Assembly (NCBI GenBank): GCA_902778125.1
Contig: CACYWH010000018.1
Span: 1-33,783, forward strand
Direction: 5' to 3'
From: an uncultured Erysipelotrichaceae bacterium
GTDB taxonomy: Bacteria > Bacillota_I > Bacilli_A > RF39 > UBA660
DNA: 33,783 nucleotides
Made by a program: the position numbers and the translations under genes. Positions 24,676 to 33,757 of the stretch are shown piece by piece (positions within the stretch are counted from its first letter, which is position 1; each line of letters opens with the position of its first letter). A model generated the notes under the pieces. It saw nothing but the letters and a program-made list of their open reading frames with translations, made no database searches and was not told where the DNA came from.

Positions 24676-26208
24676 CTATTTATTGTCAATTCTATTAAAT
24701 AATATTTCTGCTTCATTAAGTGTAATATTAGTTTCTAAATTACCAAACTCTAATGTGTCAAATGATGTATTTTTAGTATTTAGCATTTTAAATATTTTTT
24801 CAGATGTTTCATTCATAAACGGTTGTAATAATACAGCACTTATTCTAATACTTTCAAGTAAGTTATATAATACTGTTTTTAGCCTATCAGCTTTAGTTTC
24901 ATCTTTCGCTAAAACCCATGGACATGTTTCATCAATATATTTATTGCTTCTTCTTAAAAGTTCAAATATATCATCAAGTGCTTCACTTATCTTATATTCA
25001 TTCATCTTATTATCAACTATTTTTAATAATGAGTTTGCATAAACTATTAAATTATCATCAACACTTTCATGAACTTTTGGATTAGATACTTCACTATTAA
25101 AATATTTTTTACTCATTGCTAAAGTTCTATTTACTAAATTTCCTAAAATATTAGCAAGATCAGAATTATATCTTTCTTCTAATAACTCATATGTAATATT
25201 TCCATCATTAGCATATGGAATTTCATGTAATACATAATATCTAACAGCATCTACTCCATATTTTTCAACTAAATCAGATGCATAAATTGCATTTCCTTTA
25301 CTCTTACCTATTTTATCGTTATTAGATAGTAACCAGGGATGTCCAAAAATTTGATGAGGAAGTTCTAAATCTAAACTCCATAAAAATGCAGGCCAATATA
25401 TACTATGAAATCTAACAATATCTTTACCAATTAAATGTAAATCAGCTGGCCAATATTTTTTAAATTCATCACTTACATTATCAACACTATACCCTAAATT
25501 AGTTATATAATTTGTAAGAGCATCTAACCATACATAAATAACATGTTTATCATTAAATGGAACTTTTATACCCCATGTAAATGATGTTCTTGACACACAT
25601 AAATCTTGAAGACCAGGCTTAATAAAATTATTTAGCATTTCATTTCTACGGGATTCTGGTTTTAAGAATGTAGTATTATTTTCAAATAATTCTTCCAATC
25701 TTTTTTGATATTTAGATAATTTAAAGAAATACGCTTCTTCTTTTTTTAAAGTTACTTCTCTACCACAATCAGGGCATTTACCATCTACTAGTTGTGATTC
25801 AGTCCAAAATGATTCACAAGGTGTACAATATAATCCACTATATTCACCTAAATAAATATCACCTTTATCATACATCTTTTGAAATATTTTTTGTACTGCT
25901 TGCTCATGAATAGGATCTGTTGTTCTAACAAATTTATCATAACTTACATGCATTAAATCCCATATGTTTTTAATTTCATTTGCAATTTCGTCAACAAATT
26001 CTTTAGGTGACTTTGATGCATCTTTAGCTTTTAATTCAATTTTCTCACCATGTTCATCAGTTCCAGTTTGAAAATACACATCATAGCCTTTTAATCTTTT
26101 ATATCTTGCTATAGAATCTGCTAAAATTGCTTCATATGTATTACCAATATGAGGAATTCCTGATGTATATGCAATTGCTGTACTTATATAGTATTTTTCT
26201 TTTTCCAT
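24676..26208 (-). CDS. metG: Methionyl-tRNA synthetase MetG (short form)
   Basis: MetG charges tRNA-Met in the cytoplasm. The 510 residues contain the class I HIGH motif as HIGN (20-23, in GIPHIGNTYEA), a zinc knuckle with two CxxC pairs (CTPC and CPDC, about 127-147), and the KMSKS loop as KIGKS near residue 300. The anticodon-binding helical domain follows, with the conserved PWVLAK segment. The C-terminal tRNA-binding extension of longer forms is absent, which is normal for many Bacilli relatives. The start at 26208 has AGGAGG upstream. Expression is controlled by the methionine T-box just upstream, and a terminator follows the stop. Confidence 0.97.
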   Translation of the reverse strand: MEKEKYYISTAIAYTSGIPHIGNTYEAILADSIARYKRLKGYDVYFQTGTDEHGEKIELKAKDASKSPKEFVDEIANEIKNIWDLMHVSYDKFVRTTDPIHEQAVQKIFQKMYDKGDIYLGEYSGLYCTPCESFWTESQLVDGKCPDCGREVTLKKEEAYFFKLSKYQKRLEELFENNTTFLKPESRRNEMLNNFIKPGLQDLCVSRTSFTWGIKVPFNDKHVIYVWLDALTNYITNLGYSVDNVSDEFKKYWPADLHLIGKDIVRFHSIYWPAFLWSLDLELPHQIFGHPWLLSNNDKIGKSKGNAIYASDLVEKYGVDAVRYYVLHEIPYANDGNITYELLEERYNSDLANILGNLVNRTLAMSKKYFNSEVSNPKVHESVDDNLIVYANSLLKIVDNKMNEYKISEALDDIFELLRRSNKYIDETCPWVLAKDETKADRLKTVLYNLLESIRISAVLLQPFMNETSEKIFKMLNTKNTSFDTLEFGNLETNITLNEAEILFNRIDNK

Positions 26209-26220
26209 ATTTTGCCTCCT

Positions 26221-26278
26221 AAAAATAAAAAGCCATAAATTAAGGACGAAACATTCCGCGGTACCACCTTAATTCATG
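26221..26278 (-). terminator. T-box-controlled terminator in the metG leader
   Basis: On the minus strand CATGAATTAAGG (26278-26267) pairs with CCTTAATTTATG (26245-26234), one G-U pair, and is followed by GGCTTTTTATTTTT. The upstream arm and the T-box sequence overlap, so the antiterminator and terminator are mutually exclusive. Confidence 0.85.
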
Positions 26279-26415
26279 ACTAATCATGCACTTATTATCT
26301 TAACGCGATAAACGTTTTAACTCCAGAACCATTTTCAAGATTTATCTTGTTGGTTTCCACCAAACACCAACTCTCTATTAAGATAAGATTCCATCTCTTT
26401 CCTTCTTCGTTAATT
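26221..26415 (-). ncRNA. T-box riboswitch, methionine-specific, upstream of metG
   Basis: The leader holds the T-box core AAGGTGGTACCGCGGAA (minus strand, 26270-26254). Stem I is closed by TTATCTTAA (about 26387-26379) with TTAAGATAA (26303-26295), and holds the typical AGAGAGTTGGTG and GGTGGAAACC loop elements. The specifier position reads ATG (26332-26330) in GAAAATGGTTCTGGAG, matching methionine. Uncharged tRNA-Met pairs with the specifier and the T-box bulge, stabilises the antiterminator and allows metG transcription. The stretch 26416-26457 upstream holds possible -10 boxes (TAAAAT and TATAAT) but no clear -35. Confidence 0.95.
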
Positions 26416-26457
26416 ACTTATTGATTTTAACACAATTATATGTAAAAATCTAGTATT

Positions 26458-28893
26458 TTATATATCTGTCCTGCTTAATATTTGAGCAGGTCTTTTTTTC
26501 ATTGCCTTCCATACCGGAAGTAAACCTACAAATAGATTAAAAGTATATATAAATATTATTGTTATTATAATTGTATTTATATTAACCATAAATTTATCAC
26601 TAATAGATTCAATAAATGAAAGTTCATATAAAATATATGACATTAGAGTAATTCCAAGTACTGAAGCAATAGATGTAATAGCTATTATTTCACCACTAAA
26701 CATCTTATAAATATCTCTTCGTTTCATACCAATTGCCCTATATATACCAACTTCTCTAATTCGTGATAAAAATGAAGACCTTACCATTAAATATATTTCT
26801 ATTAAAGATACAATAAGTACTACAATTCCAAATATTAAGCTACTTTTAAAGCTATCTTTTCTTTCTTTTATATATTTATTTTTACTAAACTCATATGAAT
26901 CTCTAATATTTAAACCACTAGTTTTATATTTCTCTAATGAAGTGTTTTTATCCTTAGGATAAAATATAAGATTTGAGCTTTCGGTTATTAGTTTATATTT
27001 AACTGTATTTAAATTAGTTAAATATAAATCTATATTTTTATCAGATGTATAATATCCAACTACTTTTAATTTTTTACCATTTACTTTATACTCTATATTC
27101 TTATTTAATTTATATTCATCTTTATAATTATAATTTATTATTACTTCATAATCTTTATTTGGCCAATTGCCTTTCTTTAAAGATATGCTATTTTTATATA
27201 AATTATAATCATATATTTTATCCTTATCATCATGTGAAACATAGTCATAGATATATTGATCTGCATCTATATCATTATTAACTAGTAAATTTATAAATTC
27301 ACTTTCATTAACATATATACTTGGGCTAACCTTATCAACTACACCAACTATTCTATAACCATTTAATGAACCAATATATAAATTTCTGTTAAATAAATCT
27401 TCTGCATTTTTAATTCCAATATATTTACCTATAGATTCCTTATAATAATTATCAAATACTTTTTTATCAATAACTATTTCTTTGCTATTTTGAGGCATTT
27501 TACCTAATATAATATCATTTTCACTTAGCATACTTATACTTGATAAAGAACCATTTATTGATTCAATTACATTAGAAACTTGATAATAATCATCATATTT
27601 AAATGAAAACTTAATATTAGAATCTCCAACTAAAACATAATTTAAATCACTATCTTTTTCGTATTTTAGATAATCATCAACTTTAATTCTTTTGGAATCA
27701 ACTACTAAATAGTTTTGGTTAATATTAACAAACTTATTATCATCAATATTATATATTCCAAAAAAAGATGATACAGAATATGTAATAAACATAGCGGATG
27801 CGAAAAAACCGAGTAACAGTATTTTTTTAATAAATGAATAGTCCCTAACTTTTTTAAATCCATTAATTATTAATGATACAGGATTTAATACTGAGGAATA
27901 TCTTTTTTTATAATTTTTATTTATTATTTTATCAAAATCAAAATTATATTCTTCATATATAGATTTTGATATTTTTTGGTAATGACCATCTACTAATTCT
28001 ATACTAGATGTTGAATCGACTATATCAATTTTTTGATTATCCAAACTTTCTATATATATATTTCCATTTTGAACAACTATATTAATATTTGTCTTTTTAT
28101 CACTATCAGAATAGTAATTTATATGAACTCCTTCATTACCATATTTTTCTTGATTTTTAAAATCCTTTAAGTATATTTTATTATCCATATGGTAATCTAG
28201 TTCATTAGTATGTTCATTCTTTTCATCGCTTATTATTTTTCCATCTTCAATTCTAAGTATTCTAGATGCATAAAACTCAGCAAGTTCTGTTTCATGGGTT
28301 ACTAAAATAACAAGCCTATCTTTAGAAATAGCTTTAATAATATTCATGACCTCAATAGTATTTTTACTATCTAAGTTACCAGTTGGTTCATCTGCAATAA
28401 TAATACTAGGATCTTTTACGATAGCACGCGCTATACCTACTCTTTGTCTTTCTCCTCCAGATAACATACTAGCGAATCTGTTTCTATATCTATACATTCC
28501 AACTTTTTCAAGCACATAATCTACTCTTTTTTTAATTTCCTTTTTATTTTTAATACCACATATTTTTAGTACAAGAGCGACATTATCAAAAACACTCATA
28601 TTATCTATTAAAAGATAATCTTGAAAAATATATCCTATCTCTAGATTTCTAATTTTATCAACTACTGTCATTCTTTTTTTAGCAATTTTTTTACCATTAA
28701 TAAATATTTTTCCTTTATTTATTTTATCTAAACCGCCTATTGCATTTAATAGTGTAGTTTTTCCACATCCAGAAGGCCCTAAAAGTGCAACCAAACCATC
28801 ATTTTCTAGTTCTATAGATGTATCATTTATAACATGAATTTGATTTCTTCTATGTCTATTGAAATATTTGTTAACATGTTCTAACTTAATCAT
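26458..28893 (-). CDS. ABC transporter ATPase-FtsX permease fusion, 811 aa
   Basis: The N-terminal ~230 residues are a MacB/LolD-type ATPase: GPSGCGKTT (Walker A), the Q-loop at IFQDYLL, signature LSGGERQRVGIARA, Walker B IIIADEPTGNLD and H-loop VTHE. A linker and a first TM (about 355-375) follow, then a large extracytoplasmic domain, and three TM helices in the C-terminal FtsX domain (IREVGIYRAIGMKRRDIYKMF, ending RPAQILSRTDI). Such fused transporters usually act in mechanotransmission, antimicrobial peptide resistance or lipid/peptide export rather than classic import; the substrate is unknown. The gene starts 2 bases after the stop of a second fusion of the same design, so the two probably form a heterodimer. 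Confidence 0.92.
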   Translation of the reverse strand: MIKLEHVNKYFNRHRRNQIHVINDTSIELENDGLVALLGPSGCGKTTLLNAIGGLDKINKGKIFINGKKIAKKRMTVVDKIRNLEIGYIFQDYLLIDNMSVFDNVALVLKICGIKNKKEIKKRVDYVLEKVGMYRYRNRFASMLSGGERQRVGIARAIVKDPSIIIADEPTGNLDSKNTIEVMNIIKAISKDRLVILVTHETELAEFYASRILRIEDGKIISDEKNEHTNELDYHMDNKIYLKDFKNQEKYGNEGVHINYYSDSDKKTNINIVVQNGNIYIESLDNQKIDIVDSTSSIELVDGHYQKISKSIYEEYNFDFDKIINKNYKKRYSSVLNPVSLIINGFKKVRDYSFIKKILLLGFFASAMFITYSVSSFFGIYNIDDNKFVNINQNYLVVDSKRIKVDDYLKYEKDSDLNYVLVGDSNIKFSFKYDDYYQVSNVIESINGSLSSISMLSENDIILGKMPQNSKEIVIDKKVFDNYYKESIGKYIGIKNAEDLFNRNLYIGSLNGYRIVGVVDKVSPSIYVNESEFINLLVNNDIDADQYIYDYVSHDDKDKIYDYNLYKNSISLKKGNWPNKDYEVIINYNYKDEYKLNKNIEYKVNGKKLKVVGYYTSDKNIDLYLTNLNTVKYKLITESSNLIFYPKDKNTSLEKYKTSGLNIRDSYEFSKNKYIKERKDSFKSSLIFGIVVLIVSLIEIYLMVRSSFLSRIREVGIYRAIGMKRRDIYKMFSGEIIAITSIASVLGITLMSYILYELSFIESISDKFMVNINTIIITIIFIYTFNLFVGLLPVWKAMKKRPAQILSRTDI

Positions 28894-28895
28894 AT

Positions 28896-31094
28896 TTACA
28901 CCTCTTCCCTATATGAATTCATTGCACTATCTTTAAATATTTTTCTAGCATATCTATATGCTATTAAAAATGTCATTACTAGTAAGATAATATACATAAG
29001 CAAGTAAGTTGAATAATTAACGTATGAAGATAAATCATATATTATTTCATTTTTAATATATTTAAATTTTACAAGAAGAATAAATGCTATGAATATTAAA
29101 TATGAAATATGAGACACAACTAATAGTTCAATATTTAATAAATCTTTAGTTGTTTTTGAAGATGCACCTAATATTCTTATTGTTGAATAGTAAATATTTC
29201 TAGATTTAAGTATTAGTCTAATAATAAAGTAAGAAATAAAGAATAGTACTATAATTAATATAGAAATAACAATTACTCTAATAATATTTATTACTCTAGT
29301 AAAAGTTTCACTAAAAGGAAAAGAAACATCAGGAATATATAAAACTTTAAGATTCAATTTTTCTAAACTACTAATAGTATCCCTAACATTTTTTTCATTC
29401 TTTATAATAACACTACTTTGATAGTAACCTTTATTAAATAAGTTATTATAATCTTTATCATTTATAAATATTGCACCATTATAATTATCAAAGTTATAAC
29501 CAGTTAATGAAGAAAAGTTTTTCTTAGTATACGTATTAGACACTTCAAAACTCTTGCTTTCATTAAAGAATATATTTTTTGTGTTTACTTTAAAAGCTTT
29601 GCCTTTGCATTTAGATTTAGGACATACGTAAGACCAGTCATCTGGAATAATAACTTTACCTGATGAAACTCTTGAACTACCAATTATTTCACCAGTAACA
29701 TTGTATAGATTTGATGTTCCTTCAATATCATAAAACTTATACTTTAAAGATGTATTTATTTTATTTATATTATTTCCAATATCTTCTTGAACTTTATCAG
29801 AAACATATATATTATATGCCCAACCATCAGTTATTATAATACCAGTTATTAAAAGTTCATATTTTTTATTAGTCGTATAATTGAAAAGATCATCTAAACT
29901 TACTTTTTTGCCTATTATATCTTTTTGATAATCCACCTCATTTTCATTCATAGTTACTACTATTTCATTATTTTGAGTGGGAAGAGACCCCAAATCCACT
30001 TTTGTAACCTCATCAACATTGCGGACATTTCCATATAAATAATAATTATCATTATTTAAACTTATAAATTCATCAAGTAGTAAATCATTTTTTACTATTG
30101 AATCAATATTATCGATTTTTAATATGTTTTCATAATCTTCTTTTGAAAATGCGGACCTATCATTCTTTTTAATTATTATTCTTTTATTGTCTAAGCTTGA
30201 AAAATAGTTATTTAAGTTACTATCACTACTGTCATCACTTCCTTCAGCAAATGCAGCATATGCAAAAAACAATGCGAATACTATAAACAAATAAACAAAA
30301 GAAATAAGAAAAAATTTAACAGGAATATTAAATGCATTTCTAAAGCCCAGTAACATTTTACTTAAAGGTCTTATATTTGCATAATTTCTTTCTTTTATTT
30401 CTATATTATCATCGTAATCTTTAATTTTTTTATCTTCAAGTACTCTACCATCATGCATTGTTATTTTTCTAGTAACATATTCCTCTACTTGATCATAATT
30501 ATGGGTTACAATTATAACTAACTTATCATGTGATATTTCATGTAATAATCGAAGCACGCTTTCAGATGATTTTTTATCTAAATTACCTGTTGGTTCATCT
30601 GCAAGTATAATTGGAGTATCACTTGCTAAAGCACGCGCTATTGCAACTCTTTGTTTTTGGCCACCAGATAGTCTAGATACTTTTTTGTTTTTATACTTAT
30701 ATAAATCTACTTTTTTAAGAATTTCTAGTGTTTTAGCTTTGGCATCTTTCTTTTTTGTCCCATTTAAAAGCAATATCAATTCTACATTTTGATATACAGT
30801 ATAACTGTTTATTAAATTAAAATTTTGAAATATGTTACCAATATATTTTTTACGATATATTTCATAATCTTTCTCAGTGTAATGACTTGTCTCACTACCA
30901 AAAATATACATTTCCCCTTCTTCATAAGAATCAAGTCCGGAAATAACATTCAACAACGTAGATTTTCCACTACCACTTTCACCTGTAATAGCAACAAATT
31001 CGCCAATATTAAACTTTAAAGATACTTTTGTAAAACCAGAAGATACCATTCCTTTATTATAGTAGTACTTAGATACATTTTTAAGTTCTAACAT
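28896..31094 (-). CDS. ABC transporter ATPase-FtsX permease fusion, 732 aa
   Basis: The first ~220 residues are the ATPase: GESGSGKSTLLN (Walker A), IFQNFNLI (Q-loop), LSGGQKQRVAIARA (signature), IILADEPTGNLD (Walker B) and VTHN (H-loop). The first TM lies near 257-282 (FFLISFVYLFIVFALFFAYA), then a large extracytoplasmic domain, and three TM helices near the C-terminus with the FtsX-type segment (YYSTIRILGASSKTTKDLLNIEL). It is the first gene of a two-gene operon with the 811-aa fusion, sharing its plan but not closely similar outside the ATPase. The start has AGGAGGGG upstream. The pair is probably one heterodimeric transporter of the MacB/BceAB-like superfamily; substrate not predictable. 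Confidence 0.92.
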   Translation of the reverse strand: MLELKNVSKYYYNKGMVSSGFTKVSLKFNIGEFVAITGESGSGKSTLLNVISGLDSYEEGEMYIFGSETSHYTEKDYEIYRKKYIGNIFQNFNLINSYTVYQNVELILLLNGTKKKDAKAKTLEILKKVDLYKYKNKKVSRLSGGQKQRVAIARALASDTPIILADEPTGNLDKKSSESVLRLLHEISHDKLVIIVTHNYDQVEEYVTRKITMHDGRVLEDKKIKDYDDNIEIKERNYANIRPLSKMLLGFRNAFNIPVKFFLISFVYLFIVFALFFAYAAFAEGSDDSSDSNLNNYFSSLDNKRIIIKKNDRSAFSKEDYENILKIDNIDSIVKNDLLLDEFISLNNDNYYLYGNVRNVDEVTKVDLGSLPTQNNEIVVTMNENEVDYQKDIIGKKVSLDDLFNYTTNKKYELLITGIIITDGWAYNIYVSDKVQEDIGNNINKINTSLKYKFYDIEGTSNLYNVTGEIIGSSRVSSGKVIIPDDWSYVCPKSKCKGKAFKVNTKNIFFNESKSFEVSNTYTKKNFSSLTGYNFDNYNGAIFINDKDYNNLFNKGYYQSSVIIKNEKNVRDTISSLEKLNLKVLYIPDVSFPFSETFTRVINIIRVIVISILIIVLFFISYFIIRLILKSRNIYYSTIRILGASSKTTKDLLNIELLVVSHISYLIFIAFILLVKFKYIKNEIIYDLSSYVNYSTYLLMYIILLVMTFLIAYRYARKIFKDSAMNSYREEV

Positions 31095-31127
31095 ATTTTC
31101 CCCTCCTATTTATTATGAATAAGTATA

Positions 31128-31814
31128 TCATACTTTTAATGATTTTAAATATTCTTTTCTAATGTTATCAATTCTATAACTTTCAATGGATTTTTGTATT
31201 GATTTATTATGAATCCATTTATTTTTTATTTTCTTATTTTCAAATATTTTAATTGTTTCATCATATTGCTTAACGAGCGCAAAACTATAATACCATGCTA
31301 TTGCCATATTAACATAGTAACTATCATATTTTATTTTACTGATAAATTTATTATTCTTTTTAATATATTTGGGATCATTTAAATAATATTGTAATAGTGT
31401 AACTACACCAAATCTGATATTATATTCTAATGAACTTTCTAAATATTTTTGAACATATGGATATACATAATCTAAATTCTTTTTAAATATTTTAGGGCTT
31501 ATTGTATCAGATACTGCCCAATTATTAACATATGGCAAGAACATTTCTAATTCGTTCATTGTATTATCTATGTTATTATTTAATGATATTAAATATCCAT
31601 GTATTAAATTTTCTTCATGATATTTATGTGGTAAATTATTTATAAATCTATTTCTAAGATTAATATCTTTATTTATTTCTTTAGCATATTTTTTTAATGT
31701 TGGGACTCTTACTCCAATAATACTATTTGTATCAATATTAGGAATTAATTTAATAGAAAAATCCCTATATTTTAAATCTTGATTTTTAAATAAAAATTTA
31801 ATTATTTCTTCCAT
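31128..31814 (-). CDS. DNA alkylation repair protein, AlkD-like
   Basis: The 228 residues form a HEAT-like helical protein of the AlkD (DNA_alkylation) family, glycosylases that remove N3- and N7-alkylated purines without base flipping. Residues known as important in AlkD are present at matching spacing: Trp99 and Asp103 in NNWAVSD, Arg134 in YNIRFGVVTLL and Trp174 in MAIAWYYSFA. It is therefore likely active. The ATG at 31814 has no Shine-Dalgarno, and a -10 (TATAAT) ends 7 bases before it, so the mRNA is probably leaderless. The gene is independent: a terminator lies upstream and the ABC operon starts 33 bases downstream with its own ribosome site. Confidence 0.9.
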   Translation of the reverse strand: MEEIIKFLFKNQDLKYRDFSIKLIPNIDTNSIIGVRVPTLKKYAKEINKDINLRNRFINNLPHKYHEENLIHGYLISLNNNIDNTMNELEMFLPYVNNWAVSDTISPKIFKKNLDYVYPYVQKYLESSLEYNIRFGVVTLLQYYLNDPKYIKKNNKFISKIKYDSYYVNMAIAWYYSFALVKQYDETIKIFENKKIKNKWIHNKSIQKSIESYRIDNIRKEYLKSLKV

Positions 31815-31820
31815 AAGTTT

Positions 31821-31829
31821 ATTATATCA
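31821..31829 (-). promoter_or_regulatory. Promoter of the AlkD-like gene, predicted leaderless
   Basis: The minus strand reads TGATATAAT (extended -10), directly after the T run of the htrA terminator. Six bases separate the -10 from the ATG (31814), which places the transcription start at or next to the A of ATG. Confidence 0.6.
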
Positions 31830-31831
31830 AA

Positions 31832-31862
31832 AAAAGCATTTAAGTCTACCTTAAATGCTTTT
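31832..31862 (-). terminator. Terminator of htrA
   Basis: A 13-bp stem (AAAAGCATTTAAG with its complement) has a 5-base loop and is followed by seven Ts on the minus strand. It overlaps the htrA stop codon. Confidence 0.85.
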
Positions 31863-32979
31863 ATTTCAAAGTTAATGAAATATCTACTTGCTTATTATTT
31901 CTTTCTACTACTAAACTTATTTTATCTCCAGATTTATATTTATATAAGTTATATCTAAATAATGCAGCACTTGTTACTTCAGTATCACCTATTTTAATAA
32001 TTTTATCTCCCTCTTTAATTCCAGCATTTTCTGCTAAGGAATTTTTTTCAACAGAGTTTACATATAATCCGGTTTCCCTACTCCATCTGTTTGTTGATTC
32101 ATATATACTTATTCCTAAATATGGTCTATTTAAAGATTCACCAGTAATTAATGAATTTGCAATATCTAAAGCAGTTTCAATTGGAATAGCAAAACCAATA
32201 CCTTCTACTACAGAACTTGCTATTTTCATATTAGTTATTCCAATTACATCACCATTTGCATTACATAATGGACCTCCACTATTACCTGAATTAATAGCAG
32301 CATCTGTTTGTAATACTTCCATAACACTATCTTCTGTTTCAATTTTTCTATTTTTACCACTAAGTATTCCTCTTGTAACTGTCCAAGAATATATAGTTGA
32401 ATCTAATGGTGCTCCTACTGTGAATGTTGTATCTCCTACTCTCATATCTTCACTACTACCAGTAGTTGCTACTAAAATTACAGAAGATTTAGGTATACTT
32501 AATACTGCTATATCTGTATATTCATCACTTCCAATAACTTTAGCATTTACTGTATTTTCATTTGATAAAGTTACCTTAATATCAGTTGATTCACTAATAA
32601 CATGATTATTTGTAATTATATATCCATATTCATCATCTGTTTTAAATACAAAACCACTTCCACTAGAATATAATTTATTGTTTTTATAATTTTCTATTAT
32701 TACAACTGAATCATATATTTTTTCAACTGAATCAGCAAGTCCAACTTCATTTAATTTTATATTTGAAACCATTCTATTATCATTAGTTGATTCTGTTTTA
32801 ATATTTAACTTACTAAATAAATTATCTTTTAAATAAAATTCATATGCACACATAATTGCTAAAGCAATTGATAGAACTGTAACTAATATATATAATACAG
32901 ATTCCTTATTAACACTTACTACTTCTTTCTTATTATCTTTTTCTTCATAAACAACATCTTTTATTTTTTTGTTTGTCAT
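31861..32979 (-). CDS. htrA: HtrA/DegP-like serine protease with PDZ domain
   Basis: This is a membrane-tethered quality-control protease of 372 aa. The start at 32979 (ATG) is chosen over the in-frame GTG at 32988, because AGAGGTG lies 7 bases before the ATG and overlaps the GTG. A cytoplasmic charged segment and one TM (about 27-45) precede the trypsin-like domain. The catalytic triad is His126 (ITNNHVI), Asp156 (YTDIAVL) and Ser234 (NSGNSGGPL). A single PDZ domain follows (about 290-370, with NRPYLGISIYE and GIKEGDKIIKIGD). This matches the Firmicute HtrA layout. It can act on misfolded surface proteins, which may include the Cys-rich cassette products in this genome (inference). A terminator covers its stop; the DUF308 gene is divergent. 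Confidence 0.95.
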   Translation of the reverse strand: MTNKKIKDVVYEEKDNKKEVVSVNKESVLYILVTVLSIALAIMCAYEFYLKDNLFSKLNIKTESTNDNRMVSNIKLNEVGLADSVEKIYDSVVIIENYKNNKLYSSGSGFVFKTDDEYGYIITNNHVISESTDIKVTLSNENTVNAKVIGSDEYTDIAVLSIPKSSVILVATTGSSEDMRVGDTTFTVGAPLDSTIYSWTVTRGILSGKNRKIETEDSVMEVLQTDAAINSGNSGGPLCNANGDVIGITNMKIASSVVEGIGFAIPIETALDIANSLITGESLNRPYLGISIYESTNRWSRETGLYVNSVEKNSLAENAGIKEGDKIIKIGDTEVTSAALFRYNLYKYKSGDKISLVVERNNKQVDISLTLK

Positions 32980-33065
32980 TTTGTTCACCTCTTACAATAT
33001 AATTTTATTTTTGCATTGTTAAATAATTGTGAAAATAAAATAACAAATTTGTAAAAAATATTTTA

Positions 33066-33094
33066 TTGTAACCTAACTATTTTATTGATATAAT
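33066..33094 (+). promoter_or_regulatory. Promoter of the DUF308 gene
   Basis: The plus strand shows a -35 TTGTAA (33066-33071), a 17-base spacer and an extended -10 TGATATAAT ending at 33094. The transcription start is expected near 33101. This is the best-formed promoter in the window. Confidence 0.7.
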
Positions 33095-33118
33095 TTATAC
33101 GTAAGGAAGTTGATAATT

Positions 33119-33682
33119 ATGAGTTTTAAAATGATTAAATGGGATAGTAATATAAATAATATAGTTTTTTTATTACTAGGAATATTGTTGTTATTCTTCC
33201 CAGATTTATCTATGAGAACAGCAAGTTATTTAATTGCTAGTGTATTACTTATATCAGGTGTTAACTATTTAATTAAGTTATATAAAAATAAAGATTCAAT
33301 CACTAATGGTGATATATTATATTTAATAATAAGTATTGCTGCGATAGTAATAAGTATATCAATATTTATAAGTCCACTTTGGATAATAAATTTAATTAAT
33401 ATATTACTTGGTATTATATTAGTAATAAATGCATTACTTAATCTTAAGAATTTGCTTTCATTTAGAAAAAATAGAACTAGATCTTGGTGGTTTTATTTAA
33501 TAATAATTTGTTTGATATTAGTATCGGGTGTAATAATAATTGTTAAACCAAATTTGCTTGCTGAATTTATTGTTCAAATAGCAGGTGCCACATTAATTAT
33601 AAATACAATATCAACATTCTTCTTATCAAGAAAAATTAATAAATATTTAATGATAGAAGAAAAAACAAGTGATAATAATTAA
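33119..33682 (+). CDS. DUF308/HdeD-family membrane protein, 187 aa
   Basis: Six hydrophobic helices in three similar pairs, each with a Gly near the middle (LLGILLLFFPD, ISPLWIINLINILLG, IIIVKPNLLAEFIVQIAGA), fit the DUF308/HdeD family of small membrane proteins, linked in E. coli to acid stress but not understood in Firmicutes. The start is placed at ATG 33119, because AAGGAAG lies 9 bases upstream; the TTG at 33110 would overlap the ribosome site. It is divergent from htrA, with its own promoter and a strong terminator after its stop. Confidence 0.87.
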   Translation: MSFKMIKWDSNINNIVFLLLGILLLFFPDLSMRTASYLIASVLLISGVNYLIKLYKNKDSITNGDILYLIISIAAIVISISIFISPLWIINLINILLGIILVINALLNLKNLLSFRKNRTRSWWFYLIIICLILVSGVIIIVKPNLLAEFIVQIAGATLIINTISTFFLSRKINKYLMIEEKTSDNN

Positions 33683-33698
33683 TCTGAAGTTGTAAGAT

Positions 33699-33732
33699 AA
33701 ATGTAGACACATAAAAACGGTCTACATTTTTT
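33699..33732 (+). terminator. Terminator of the DUF308 gene
   Basis: A 10-bp stem (AAATGTAGAC at 33699-33708 with 33720-33729) has an 11-base loop and is followed by a T run. Confidence 0.85.
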
Positions 33733-33740
33733 GTTATAAT
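33732..33740 (+). promoter_or_regulatory. Promoter of the right-edge gene (extended -10)
   Basis: The sequence TGTTATAAT lies at 33732-33740, and the expected transcription start is near 33747. It follows the terminator T run directly. Confidence 0.6.
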
Positions 33741-33757
33741 AAAATTGGAGGGATAAT

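Noticed and set aside
24683-25042. 119-aa open frame on the plus strand
   Set aside because: It is antisense to the metG anticodon-binding region and has no start signals.
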